Source of the DNA: CBFDBF01 sp050287725
GTDB taxonomy: Bacteria; Pseudomonadota; Gammaproteobacteria; Chromatiales; Chromatiaceae
Direction of reading: 5' to 3'
Length of the DNA: 10,917 nt
Assembly: GCA_050287725.1 (NCBI GenBank)
Contig: JBNKCL010000069.1
Location: 1 to 10,917 of the forward strand
This document shows, one piece after another, positions 1-6,781 of the stretch (positions are counted from its first letter, which is position 1; every line of letters begins with the position of its first letter). The position numbers and the translations under genes were made by a program. The notes beneath the pieces are model-generated. The model worked only from the letters and a program-made list of their open reading frames with translations. It searched no databases and was not told the DNA's origin.

Positions 1-1917
1 CCGGAACAGCGCGACCAGGGCCACGATGTCCTCGAAACAGTCGGGCTGCAGGCGTTTGATCAGATCCTTCATCCCGCGCGATTCCAACTGGAACACCGCG
101 GTGGTGGCGCAACGCTTGAGCAGCGTAAAAGCGGCAGGATCATCCAGGGGGATGGCCGTGATGTCGATGGGCTCGGCACCGCTCTGCGCGCGGCGGGCGT
201 TGATGGTCTGCAGCGCCCAATCGATGATGGTCAGGGTGCGCAGCCCGAGGAAATCAAACTTCACCAGGCCGACGCCTTCGACGTCGTCCTTGTCGAACTG
301 GGTGACCAGGTTATCCCCACCCGGTTCGCAGTACAGCGGCGTGAAATCGGTCAGCACGGTGGGGGCGATCACCACCCCGCCGGCATGCTTGCCGGCGTTG
401 CGGGCCAGCCCCTCCAGTTGTTTGGCCCGCTCGATCAGCTCCTCCACCTCCTCTTCCTGGCACGCCTCCTTGAGCTCCTCGCTCTCCTCCAGCGCCTTGT
501 CCAGGGTCATCCCGATCTCGAACGGAATGAGTTTGGCGATCCGGTCGACAAAACCGTAGGAGTGGCCGAGCACCCGCCCGACGTCTCGCACCACCGCCTT
601 GGCGGCCATACTGCCGAAGGTGATGATCTGGGAGACCGAGTCGCGGCCGTAACGCTGCGCCACATATTCGATTACGCGGTCGCGCCCCTCCATGCAGAAG
701 TCGATATCGAAGTCGGGCATCGACACCCGCTCGGGATTCAGGAACCGCTCGAACAGCAGATCGTGCTGGATCGGATCCAGATCGGTAATCCAGAGCGCAT
801 ACGCCACCAGCGAACCGGCCCCGGAACCGCGCCCCGGACCCACCGGGACGCCGTTCTCCCGGGCCCAACGGATGAAATCGGCCACGATCAGGAAGTAGCC
901 CGGGAACCCCATCTTGATGATGACGTCCAGCTCGGACTCGAGCCGCTCCCGGTACTCCTCGCGTGATGCAGGGGGATTCGGCACGGCGGGATCGAACAGC
1001 GCTGTGAGCCGCTTTTCCAGTCCCTGGCGGGACTCCTGGCGGAAGAACTCCGCCAGGGTCATTCCCGCGGGCACCGGAAAGTCCGGCAGATAGTTCTCCC
1101 CCAGTTTCAGTTCCAGGTTGCAGCGTTTGGCGATCTCCACGCTGTTCGCCAACGCCTCCGGGATGTCGGCGAACAGCTCCACCATCTCTTCCGGGGTGCG
1201 CAGGTATTGCTGTTCGCTGTAGTTTCGGGGCCGCCGCGGATCGTCCAGGGTGCGGCCGTCATGGATGCAGACCCGGATCTCGTGGATGCCGAAATCCTCC
1301 GGCCGCAGAAAACGCACATCGTTGGTGGCCACCACCGGGACCCCGGTACGCGCGGCCAGTTCCACCGCGGCGTGCAGCACCTCCTCTTCCCCCGGGCGCC
1401 CGGTCCGGTTCAGCTCCAGATAGAAGCGGTCCCCGAAGATCTTGCGCCACTCCGTCAGCAGTTCCTCCGCCTGCTCCCGGTTGCCGGTGAGCAGGGCGCA
1501 ACCGATCTCCCCTTCCCGCCCCCCCGAGAGGGCGATCAGCCCGGCACTGGCCTCCTGCAACCACTCCCGTTCCAACATCGGGCGTCCCAGATGCTGCCCC
1601 TCCATGTAGCTGCGCGAGATGAGGCGGGTAAGATTGCGATATCCGGTACTGTTCTGCACCAGCAGTACCAGGCGGGAGGGTTTGTTGGCGTCCAGATCGT
1701 TGCGCAGCCAGCAATCCACGCCGATGATCGGCTTGATGCCGCTCTTTTGGGCCGCCCGGTAGAACTTGACCATGGCGAACAGGTTGGACTGGTCGGTGAC
1801 CGCCACCGCCGGCATCCCCGCCTGCGCCACCGCCTCCGCCAACGGTTGAATCCGCAACGTGCCGTCGACCAGGGAGTATTCGGTGTGTACGCGGAGGTGG
1901 ATAAAGCGGGGTTCCAT
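1..1917 (-). CDS. dnaE: DNA polymerase III alpha subunit, N-terminal 639 residues (runs off the window)
   Basis: This is the catalytic subunit of the replicative polymerase, which extends primers within the Pol III holoenzyme. The frame is open from an ATG at 1917 to the window edge, so the C-terminal part (end of the polymerase domain, tandem HhH, OB fold, clamp- and tau-binding regions) is missing. The N terminus reads MEPRFIHLRVHTEYSLVDG, the start of the PHP domain (about residues 1-280). The polymerase active site is present: PDFDIDF carries Asp402 and Asp404, and KFDFLGL carries Asp555, matching the three catalytic aspartates of E. coli DnaE (401, 403, 555). GPGRGSGAGSLVAYAL (palm) and RNAGKHAGGVVIAPT are also intact. 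An in-frame TGA lies four codons upstream of the ATG, which fixes the start. No convincing Shine-Dalgarno precedes it. It is the last gene of the cluster in view, 73 nt after rnhB. Identification is secure by family resemblance. Confidence 0.98.
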   Translation of the reverse strand, partial: MEPRFIHLRVHTEYSLVDGTLRIQPLAEAVAQAGMPAVAVTDQSNLFAMVKFYRAAQKSGIKPIIGVDCWLRNDLDANKPSRLVLLVQNSTGYRNLTRLISRSYMEGQHLGRPMLEREWLQEASAGLIALSGGREGEIGCALLTGNREQAEELLTEWRKIFGDRFYLELNRTGRPGEEEVLHAAVELAARTGVPVVATNDVRFLRPEDFGIHEIRVCIHDGRTLDDPRRPRNYSEQQYLRTPEEMVELFADIPEALANSVEIAKRCNLELKLGENYLPDFPVPAGMTLAEFFRQESRQGLEKRLTALFDPAVPNPPASREEYRERLESELDVIIKMGFPGYFLIVADFIRWARENGVPVGPGRGSGAGSLVAYALWITDLDPIQHDLLFERFLNPERVSMPDFDIDFCMEGRDRVIEYVAQRYGRDSVSQIITFGSMAAKAVVRDVGRVLGHSYGFVDRIAKLIPFEIGMTLDKALEESEELKEACQEEEVEELIERAKQLEGLARNAGKHAGGVVIAPTVLTDFTPLYCEPGGDNLVTQFDKDDVEGVGLVKFDFLGLRTLTIIDWALQTINARRAQSGAEPIDITAIPLDDPAAFTLLKRCATTAVFQLESRGMKDLIKRLQPDCFEDIVALVALFR

Positions 1918-1935
1918 GGAAGCAGATCATACCCT

Positions 1936-1990
1936 ATCCCGGCTTTCCGGATCAGGACCCGGAACCGGGGAAAATTCACCAAACCGGGAT
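1936..1990 (-). repeat. Nested inverted repeats in the rnhB-dnaE spacer
   Basis: The 73-nt spacer between the rnhB stop and the dnaE start holds two nested inverted repeats. The outer one is ATCCCGG (1936-1942) with CCGGGAT (1984-1990), 7 bp. Inside it lies TTCCGG (1945-1950) with CCGGAA (1959-1964), 6 bp around an 8-nt loop. RNA from the minus strand could fold into a stem-loop within a larger stem just upstream of dnaE. There is no U-run after it, so it is not a standard intrinsic terminator. A regulatory or processing role is inference only. A weak -10-like TATGAT lies on the minus strand between this structure and the dnaE start, without a good -35. Confidence 0.45.
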
Positions 1991-2569
1991 CTATCCCAGC
2001 AGTCTGCGGACCGGCCCGAAGGAGCGGCGGTGGATGGGGGTGACCCCCAGCCGTTCCAGCGCCTCCAGATGGATCTTGGTGGGATATCCCTTGTGGCGCG
2101 CCAACCCGTAGCCGGGATAATGCCAGTCCAGTTCCACCATCTCCCGGTCGCGCGCCACCTTGGCGAGAATGGAGGCGGCGCTGATCACCGCCACCGTACG
2201 ATCCCCGCCGATCACCGCCTCGGCGCTGCACGGGAGTTCCGGGCAACGGTTGCCGTCCACCAGCACATGCTCCGGCGGCAGCGCCAACCCCGCCACCGCC
2301 CGCTGCATGGCGAGCAGGGTGGCTTGCAGGATGTTGATCCGGTCGATCTCCTCCACCTCCGCCCGTCCCAGCGCCCAGGCCAACGCCCGCTCCCGGATGA
2401 TCTCCGCCAGTTCCTCCCGCCGCTTCTCGCTGAGCGCCTTGGAGTCGGCCAGGCCGGCAATCGGCCGTTCCGGGTCCAGGATCACCGCGGCCGTCACCAC
2501 CGGCCCCGCCAGGGGACCGCGGCCCACCTCGTCGACACCGGCCAGATAAAGAGTGGTTGTTACAGGCAT
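1991..2569 (-). CDS. rnhB: Ribonuclease HII
   Basis: RNase HII cuts the RNA strand of RNA-DNA hybrids and starts removal of single ribonucleotides misincorporated into DNA. The 192-residue product matches the usual length. It begins with the family signature GVDEVGRGPLAGPVVTAAVI, holding Asp13 and Glu14. The other two metal-binding residues are Asp105 in VLVDGNRCP and Asp123 in IGGDR, followed by the conserved ISAASILAKVARD. The HKGYPTKIHLEAL and HRRSFGPVRRLLG motifs near the C terminus are also typical. The ATG at 2569 gives the family N-terminal length; it is preceded only by a weak AAAGA-type ribosome-binding site. The leader is unusual because an intergenic repeat element ends about 12 nt before the start codon. 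The placement between lpxB and dnaE is the same as in E. coli. Confidence 0.97.
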   Translation of the reverse strand: MPVTTTLYLAGVDEVGRGPLAGPVVTAAVILDPERPIAGLADSKALSEKRREELAEIIRERALAWALGRAEVEEIDRINILQATLLAMQRAVAGLALPPEHVLVDGNRCPELPCSAEAVIGGDRTVAVISAASILAKVARDREMVELDWHYPGYGLARHKGYPTKIHLEALERLGVTPIHRRSFGPVRRLLG

Positions 2570-2581
2570 ATTTCTTTATTT

Positions 2582-2747
2582 ACCACAGAGAACACAAAGG
2601 ATGTTTGGGAAACCCGCCCGGACGTGTCTTTGTCCTTCCGATCGGACTTGGTTCTCGCCAAGACGCAAAAAACGCCAAGTGAAGCGTTTGATCTCGTTGC
2701 GTGCCTGGCGCCCTGGCGAGAGTATTAATTTCTCTGCGCCTCTGCAG
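2582..2747. repeat. Degenerate palindromic intergenic repeat element between lpxB and rnhB
   Basis: The 179-nt lpxB-rnhB spacer is filled by a two-armed inverted structure. The outer left arm (2582-2600) starts ACCACAGAGAACAC. Its mirror is the outer right arm (2729-2747), which on the opposite strand reads CTGCAGAGGCGCAGAG. The inner left arm (2652-2679) and the reverse complement of 2695-2722 match at 19 of 28 ungapped positions, with TCTCGCCA (2653-2660) against TGGCGAGA (2714-2721) perfect. A 10-bp palindrome TCCGATCGGA (2637-2646) lies between the left arms. The composition (CACAGAG and TTCTCGCCAAGACGC strings) resembles an intergenic repeat family that I recall from many environmental bacteria; this is recognition, not a database hit. 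It contains no gene. It could act as an RNA hairpin between lpxB and rnhB. Confidence 0.65.
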
Positions 2748-2748
2748 G

Positions 2749-3915
2749 CTACTGCTTGTGAATCAACGCAAGCACCGCCTCGGCCGCCGCCTGACTGGCA
2801 TCCCGCCGCATCTGTCGGTGCAGTTCCCGGTAGCGCGCCTGGATCGCCGCGACCCGTTCGGGCGATTCCAGAAACCGCAGCACCGCGTCGGCCAGCGCAC
2901 CGGGCGTAACCGCGTACTGGATAAACTCGGGCGCCAGCTCCTCCCCCGCCACCAGGTTTGCGAGCGACACATATTTGATCTTCAGGAGTCGCAGCAAGCG
3001 TTGGCCGATCTCATAGGTCAGCGTATGCACGCGATAAGCGACCACCGTCGGCCGTTTCAGCAACAGCGCCTCCAGGGTGGCGGTGCCGGAAGCCGCCAGC
3101 ACCACGTCCGCCGCCGCCATGGCATCCCGACTGTCGCCATCCAGCAACGTAACCGGCAACGCCGGGGCGATTTGTCGCAGCTGCTCCTCAAACCAGTTCC
3201 GAATTCGTTGACTCGCCAGCGGCACCACGAACCGCAGCGACGCATCCCGTTCCAGACAACGCAGGGCGGCATGCAGGAAATCGGTTGTAAGAGAGCGCAC
3301 CTCACTCATGCGGCTGCCGGGCAACAGCGCCACCACCCGTCCGTCGCCGGTTAGCCCGATCCGGGTGCGCGCCGCTTCCGCATCGACCTCCAGCGGTATC
3401 TCGTCGGCAAGGGGATGACCGATATCGGCCGCCCGGATGTGGTGCTGTTCCAGGAACGGTTTTTCGAACGGCAGCAGGCACAAGACCAGATCCGCCGAGC
3501 GCTGGATTTTCTTGACCCGCCAGGTGCGCCAGGCCCAGACCGAGGGACAGACGTACTGCACGGTAGGTATGCCGCAACGCTTCAGCTTGCGCTCCAGCCC
3601 CAGATTGAAATCGGGGGCATCGACACCGATGAACAGATCGGGAGGATGGTCTTGAAAATAGCGCGCCAGTCGTCTTCGGATTCCGAGCAGCTCCGGCAGA
3701 TGGCGCAGAACCTCCACCAGACCCATCACCGAAAGGCGTTCCATCGGGAACAGGGAGCGGCATCCGGCGGCGATCATGCGGGGACCGCCGATGCCTTCGA
3801 ACTGCGCATGGGGAAAATGTTGTTGCAGCGCCCGGATCAGGCCTGCACCCAGCAGGTCGCCGGAGAGTTCGGCGGCCACGATTCCGATCCGTAGCGGCGG
3901 GACGTTACCGGACAA
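2749..3915 (-). CDS. lpxB: Lipid-A-disaccharide synthase
   Basis: LpxB is the membrane-associated GT-B-type glycosyltransferase that joins UDP-2,3-diacylglucosamine with lipid X to form the tetraacyl disaccharide of lipid A. The N terminus carries IGIVAAELSGDLLGAGLIRAL, then GVDAPDFN with Asp99 and Asp102, VCPSVWAWR (about 123-130), LCLLPFEKPF, ALLPGSRMSEV and LAASGTATLEAL, all LpxB hallmarks. The reading frame is open further upstream to an ATG at 3996, but that would add 27 residues with no counterpart and sit deep inside lpxA. I choose the TTG at 3915, giving 388 residues (E. coli 382) and aligning MSGNVPPLRIGIVAAE with the E. coli start. The gene then overlaps lpxA by 11 nt and has no clear Shine-Dalgarno, so translation is probably coupled to lpxA. 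The signature AGExSGD reads AAELSGD, a Gly-to-Ala change. Confidence 0.96.
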   Translation of the reverse strand: MSGNVPPLRIGIVAAELSGDLLGAGLIRALQQHFPHAQFEGIGGPRMIAAGCRSLFPMERLSVMGLVEVLRHLPELLGIRRRLARYFQDHPPDLFIGVDAPDFNLGLERKLKRCGIPTVQYVCPSVWAWRTWRVKKIQRSADLVLCLLPFEKPFLEQHHIRAADIGHPLADEIPLEVDAEAARTRIGLTGDGRVVALLPGSRMSEVRSLTTDFLHAALRCLERDASLRFVVPLASQRIRNWFEEQLRQIAPALPVTLLDGDSRDAMAAADVVLAASGTATLEALLLKRPTVVAYRVHTLTYEIGQRLLRLLKIKYVSLANLVAGEELAPEFIQYAVTPGALADAVLRFLESPERVAAIQARYRELHRQMRRDASQAAAEAVLALIHKQ

Positions 3916-4675
3916 TGCTGCGTTCGCTTTGTTCCAGGAAGCGGTACATCCGGCCGATCTCCGGCCACTCATCCGCCATCTGTCGCAACGCCACAACCGC
4001 TTCGTTCAATTTCCGCTTCTCTTTGTAGATCAGCTTGTAGGCACGCTTGATCTGGGCAATCTCCTCTGCGCTGAAATCGCGGCGCCGAAGCCCCTCTGAA
4101 TTGATACCGTGCGGTTGGGCCGGATGCCCGCCCACCATGATATAGGGCGGGACATCCTTGGCGATCGCCGAGCCCATGGCGCTGAAACTGTGAGCGCCGA
4201 TCCGGCAGAACTGATGCACGATACTGAATCCGCCGAGGATCGCCCAATCCTCGATCGTCACATGCCCGCCAAGCGATGCGGCATTGGCCATGATGACATG
4301 GTCACCGATTTCACAGTCGTGCGCGACATGGGTATAGGCCATGAACAGGTTGTCCGAACCGATGCGGGTCACCCCGGAGTCCTGAACCGTTCCGCGATTA
4401 AGGGTGGTAAATTCGCGAATTACGTTGCGATCGCCGATCTCAAGACGGGTCGGCTCGCCGGCATACTTCTTGTCTTGCGGCGCGGCGCCGATGGATGCGA
4501 ACTGAAAAATCCGGTTGTCGTTACCGATGGTGGTATGACTCTCGATCACGGCGTGCGGACCGATGCTCGTACCCTTGCCGATCCGGACCTCGGGCCCGAT
4601 TACGGCAAACGGTCCAACCGTTACATCTTCGTCCAACTCCGCTTTGGGATCGATAATGGCACGCGCATCGATCAC
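3905..4675 (-). CDS. lpxA: UDP-N-acetylglucosamine acyltransferase
   Basis: LpxA is a cytoplasmic trimer that transfers a 3-hydroxyacyl group from ACP to the 3-OH of UDP-GlcNAc, the first step of lipid A synthesis. The N-terminal two thirds show the hexapeptide repeats of a left-handed beta-helix (for example VTVGPFAVIGPEVRIG), followed by the helical C-terminal domain (GLRRRDFSAEEIAQIKRAYKLIY). Catalytic His119 lies in THVAHDCEIG, matching E. coli His125. The acyl-length ruler position (E. coli Gly173) is Met167, as in the C10-selective Pseudomonas enzyme. The frame extends to a GTG at 4699, but the GTG at 4675 gives MIDARAIIDPKAEL, matching the family N terminus, with GGGA 9 nt upstream and a GTGA overlap with the fabZ stop. 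Product 256 residues. TLNRGTVQ has Asn93 where E. coli has His99. Confidence 0.97.
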   Translation of the reverse strand: MIDARAIIDPKAELDEDVTVGPFAVIGPEVRIGKGTSIGPHAVIESHTTIGNDNRIFQFASIGAAPQDKKYAGEPTRLEIGDRNVIREFTTLNRGTVQDSGVTRIGSDNLFMAYTHVAHDCEIGDHVIMANAASLGGHVTIEDWAILGGFSIVHQFCRIGAHSFSAMGSAIAKDVPPYIMVGGHPAQPHGINSEGLRRRDFSAEEIAQIKRAYKLIYKEKRKLNEAVVALRQMADEWPEIGRMYRFLEQSERSIVR

Positions 4676-5121
4676 GGAGCGAAATCCCGCGCCGTACACA
4701 TCACATCCGCGGTTGCGGCGACATTTCCATCCACCGTGGCGGTACAGGAGAATATCCCGATCCCTCGTTTCATACCGACCTGCACCGCTTCCAATAACAG
4801 CTGGTCGCCCGGTTCCACGGGACGCTTGAAGCGTGCCTTGTCGATGCCGACGAACAGATAGATGGTCGTATCCGTGACGATGTCCGGATTGGATTCCATA
4901 GCCAATATGCCGGTCGCCTGCGCCATCGCTTCTACGATCAACACCCCGGGCATTACCGGGCGAATCGGGAAATGTCCATTGAAGAAAGGTTCGTTATAGG
5001 TAACGTTTTTCAGCGCCAGCAACCGATGGTCCTTTTCGTATTCAAGGACGCGATCGATCAGCAAAAAAGGGTAGCGGTGCGGAAGCAGTTTCAGCACCTT
5101 GTTTATATCCATTATATTCAA
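4672..5121 (-). CDS. fabZ: 3-hydroxyacyl-ACP dehydratase FabZ
   Basis: FabZ dehydrates 3-hydroxyacyl-ACP to trans-2-enoyl-ACP in type II fatty acid synthesis, so it competes with LpxA and LpxD for the 3-hydroxyacyl-ACP pool. The single hot-dog fold protein shows LLPHRYPFLLIDRV near the start, NEPFFNGHFPIRPVMPG with catalytic His50, and VEAMAQATGIL with catalytic Glu64, then DKARFKRPVEPGDQL. The start is ambiguous. TTG at 5121 gives 149 residues and lies 6 nt from a GAGGGG element. ATG at 5112 gives MDINKVLKLLPHRYPF, close to the Pseudomonas N terminus, but its spacing of 15 nt is poor. I prefer TTG on the ribosome-binding-site evidence. The TGA stop overlaps the lpxA GTG start by 4 nt. Confidence 0.97.
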   Translation of the reverse strand: MNIMDINKVLKLLPHRYPFLLIDRVLEYEKDHRLLALKNVTYNEPFFNGHFPIRPVMPGVLIVEAMAQATGILAMESNPDIVTDTTIYLFVGIDKARFKRPVEPGDQLLLEAVQVGMKRGIGIFSCTATVDGNVAATADVMCTARDFAP

Positions 5122-5127
5122 AACGTT

Positions 5128-5133
5128 CCCCTC
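5128..5133 (-). promoter_or_regulatory. Shine-Dalgarno element deciding the fabZ start
   Basis: On the minus strand the sequence reads GAGGGG. It lies 6 nt before TTG 5121 and 15 nt before ATG 5112. The normal spacing favours the TTG codon. The rest of the lpxD-fabZ spacer (5122-5186) holds a short CGGCG/CGCCG inverted repeat and no clear promoter. Confidence 0.55.
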
Positions 5134-5186
5134 TAAATCGGCGCAGCTTCAGACGCCGCGGCTTGAATTGGCATTACCCGAATCCG

Positions 5187-6227
5187 TTATTCCTGATCTT
5201 CACGGTCCGAGTCGGATGAAAGTTTTTTCTCCAACGCCTTAAGGCGTCGGACAATATCATCCAAGCGCCGAAGATGAGCGATGGTCTTGCGCCACTCCAG
5301 ATTGGGTGCCACCGGCATTCCGCCGCTGTAATAGCCCGGCTCGTTCATCGATCGGGTCACCATCGCCTGACCCGAAATATGGGTGTGATCCGCAATCTCG
5401 ATATGCCCGGTAATGCCGACTCCGCCGCCGATAGTGCAATTGTTACCGATGCGCGTAGACCCGGAGATTCCGGTACAAGCGGCGATCGCCGTGTTCTCGC
5501 CGATATGCACGTTGTGCGCGACCTGAATCTGGTTATCCAGTTTCACGCCGCGCAGCAATACCGTGTCACGCAAAGCGCCACGATCCACTGTGGTATTGGC
5601 GCCGATCTCCACGTCGTCGCCGACCACCACGCTTCCGAGCTGGGGTACCTTGATCCATACCCCGTCATCGTTGGCCAGGCCGAAGCCGTCACTGCCGATC
5701 ACAACTCCCGGATGCAGCAATACCCGCCGGCCGAGCGTGACACCGTCACAAAGCGTTACGTTCGCCACCAACCGCGTATCGTCCCCGACACGCACGCCTC
5801 GTCCCACTACGCAGCCGGGACCCAGCGAGACCCGGGCGCCGATCTCGGCACCCTCCTCCACCACCGCGCACGCTCCGATCCAGGCCGAGGGATCGACTTT
5901 TGCGCTGCCTGCAATCACCGCAGAAGGGTGACGGCCCGCATGCACGGCCGGCGCCGGAAACATGCAACTGCTGATACGGGCATAGGCCAGATGCGGATTA
6001 TCGCTTACTAAGGCGTTAACCGGGCACTCCGCCAGGAATTCGGGCTTTAAGATTACCGCCGACGCCCGGGTGGTACCCAGATATTTTCGATATTTAGTGT
6101 TGGTCAGGAACGCGATTGCACCCGCCGTCGCCTCATCGAGGGTGGCGACGCGATCAATCTCGCACTCGCCATCCCCATGCAGCTCCGCTCCGGCTACATG
6201 CGCCAACTCACTCAGTCGGTAGCCCAT
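5187..6227 (-). CDS. lpxD: UDP-3-O-(3-hydroxyacyl)glucosamine N-acyltransferase
   Basis: LpxD adds the N-linked 3-hydroxyacyl chain to UDP-3-O-acylglucosamine, the third step of lipid A synthesis. The 346-residue product (E. coli 341) has the three expected parts. The uridine-binding N-terminal domain runs to about residue 95 (LAHVAGAELHGDGECEI, YRKYLGTTRASAVIL). A long left-handed beta-helix of hexapeptide repeats covers about 100-295, with GSDGFGLANDDGVWIKVPQLG and GANTTVDRGAL. The C-terminal helical tail includes LEWRKTIAHLRRLDDIVRRL. Catalytic His238 sits in QVAHNVHIGEN, matching E. coli His239. Met289 in SGQAMVTR corresponds to the chain-length residue Met290 of E. coli LpxD. The ATG at 6227 lies 23 nt after the skp stop with a G-rich stretch upstream. 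The skp-lpxD-fabZ-lpxA order is the gammaproteobacterial one. Confidence 0.98.
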   Translation of the reverse strand: MGYRLSELAHVAGAELHGDGECEIDRVATLDEATAGAIAFLTNTKYRKYLGTTRASAVILKPEFLAECPVNALVSDNPHLAYARISSCMFPAPAVHAGRHPSAVIAGSAKVDPSAWIGACAVVEEGAEIGARVSLGPGCVVGRGVRVGDDTRLVANVTLCDGVTLGRRVLLHPGVVIGSDGFGLANDDGVWIKVPQLGSVVVGDDVEIGANTTVDRGALRDTVLLRGVKLDNQIQVAHNVHIGENTAIAACTGISGSTRIGNNCTIGGGVGITGHIEIADHTHISGQAMVTRSMNEPGYYSGGMPVAPNLEWRKTIAHLRRLDDIVRRLKALEKKLSSDSDREDQE

Positions 6228-6250
6228 GCCGGCGCCCCCGGAGACTCTTG

Positions 6251-6763
6251 TTATTTACCCCTAGACTTTTCCTTGAGCCGCTTCACGACCTTGTCGGTAA
6301 TATCCAAAGCGTCATTGGCATAGACCACACCGTCACCCAGGATGATATCGATGTTTTCCGCCTTACCGACCTCACGCACCACTTCCATGATCTGACGCAC
6401 GAGCTTTCTGCGTTCTTCACCGGCGCGCATATTAAAATCGTCTTTCGCTTCCTGCAGATCGTAATTCAGCTTGCGCCGCCGCGAGCGAATATCCTGTTCC
6501 TGGCGCTTCGCTTCCGCGGCGCTCATGACATCCCGATCCTTTTCCAGCTTATCTTCCAGCTGCTTGATCTTTTTTTGGTCGGCGACCAGGCCCTTGGTCT
6601 GTCTCTCGTATTCAGCTTCCAGCGCTTTTTGGGTTGCCTCATATTGAGGAGACTGCTCCACCGCTTTGGCCAGATTGACCACAACAATCTTCTCCGCCTG
6701 TGCAGTGCCGATCCCGGCAACCCCAAGCAACACCAACGCCACAAAAATCACTGACTTTTTCAA
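6251..6763 (-). CDS. skp: Periplasmic chaperone Skp (OmpH family)
   Basis: Skp is a trimeric periplasmic chaperone that holds unfolded outer-membrane proteins on their way to the BAM complex. The 170-residue precursor starts with a signal peptide: Lys2-Lys3, a hydrophobic core (VIFVALVLLGVAGIG) and a likely cleavage after AQA at residue 23. The mature N terminus EKIVVVNLAKAVEQSP is the family's beta-strand motif. Residues about 45-115 are highly charged and heptad-like, as expected for the coiled-coil tentacles. The C terminus (IDIILGDGVVYANDALDITDKV) returns to the body domain. Translation starts at TTG (6763); there is no upstream in-frame ATG, the signal peptide requires this start, and GGAG lies 7 nt upstream. 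It follows bamA by 18 nt, its usual neighbour. Confidence 0.96.
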   Translation of the reverse strand: MKKSVIFVALVLLGVAGIGTAQAEKIVVVNLAKAVEQSPQYEATQKALEAEYERQTKGLVADQKKIKQLEDKLEKDRDVMSAAEAKRQEQDIRSRRRKLNYDLQEAKDDFNMRAGEERRKLVRQIMEVVREVGKAENIDIILGDGVVYANDALDITDKVVKRLKEKSRGK

Positions 6764-6770
6764 GACCTTT

Positions 6771-6774
6771 CTCC
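6771..6774 (-). promoter_or_regulatory. Shine-Dalgarno supporting the TTG start of skp
   Basis: The minus strand reads GGAG with a 7-nt spacer to TTG at 6763-6761, inside the 18-nt bamA-skp gap. No ATG in this frame lies close enough to encode the signal peptide, so this site decides the start. Confidence 0.7.
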
Positions 6775-6781
6775 AGATTTG

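Noticed and set aside
1207..2043. Plus-strand open frame of 278 codons across dnaE and the end of rnhB, and similar plus-strand frames over rseP, lpxA and lpxD
   Set aside because: They overlap well-supported minus-strand genes, have no family resemblance, and show the composition of reverse-strand shadows.
3916..3996. Upstream extension of lpxB to ATG 3996 or ATG 3972
   Set aside because: The added residues (rich in Trp, Arg, Cys) have no counterpart in LpxB and come from the shifted frame of the lpxA 3' end.
4676..4699. lpxA starting at GTG 4699
   Set aside because: It would add eight residues absent from the family and deepen the overlap with fabZ; GTG 4675 gives the canonical MID start and a GTGA overlap.
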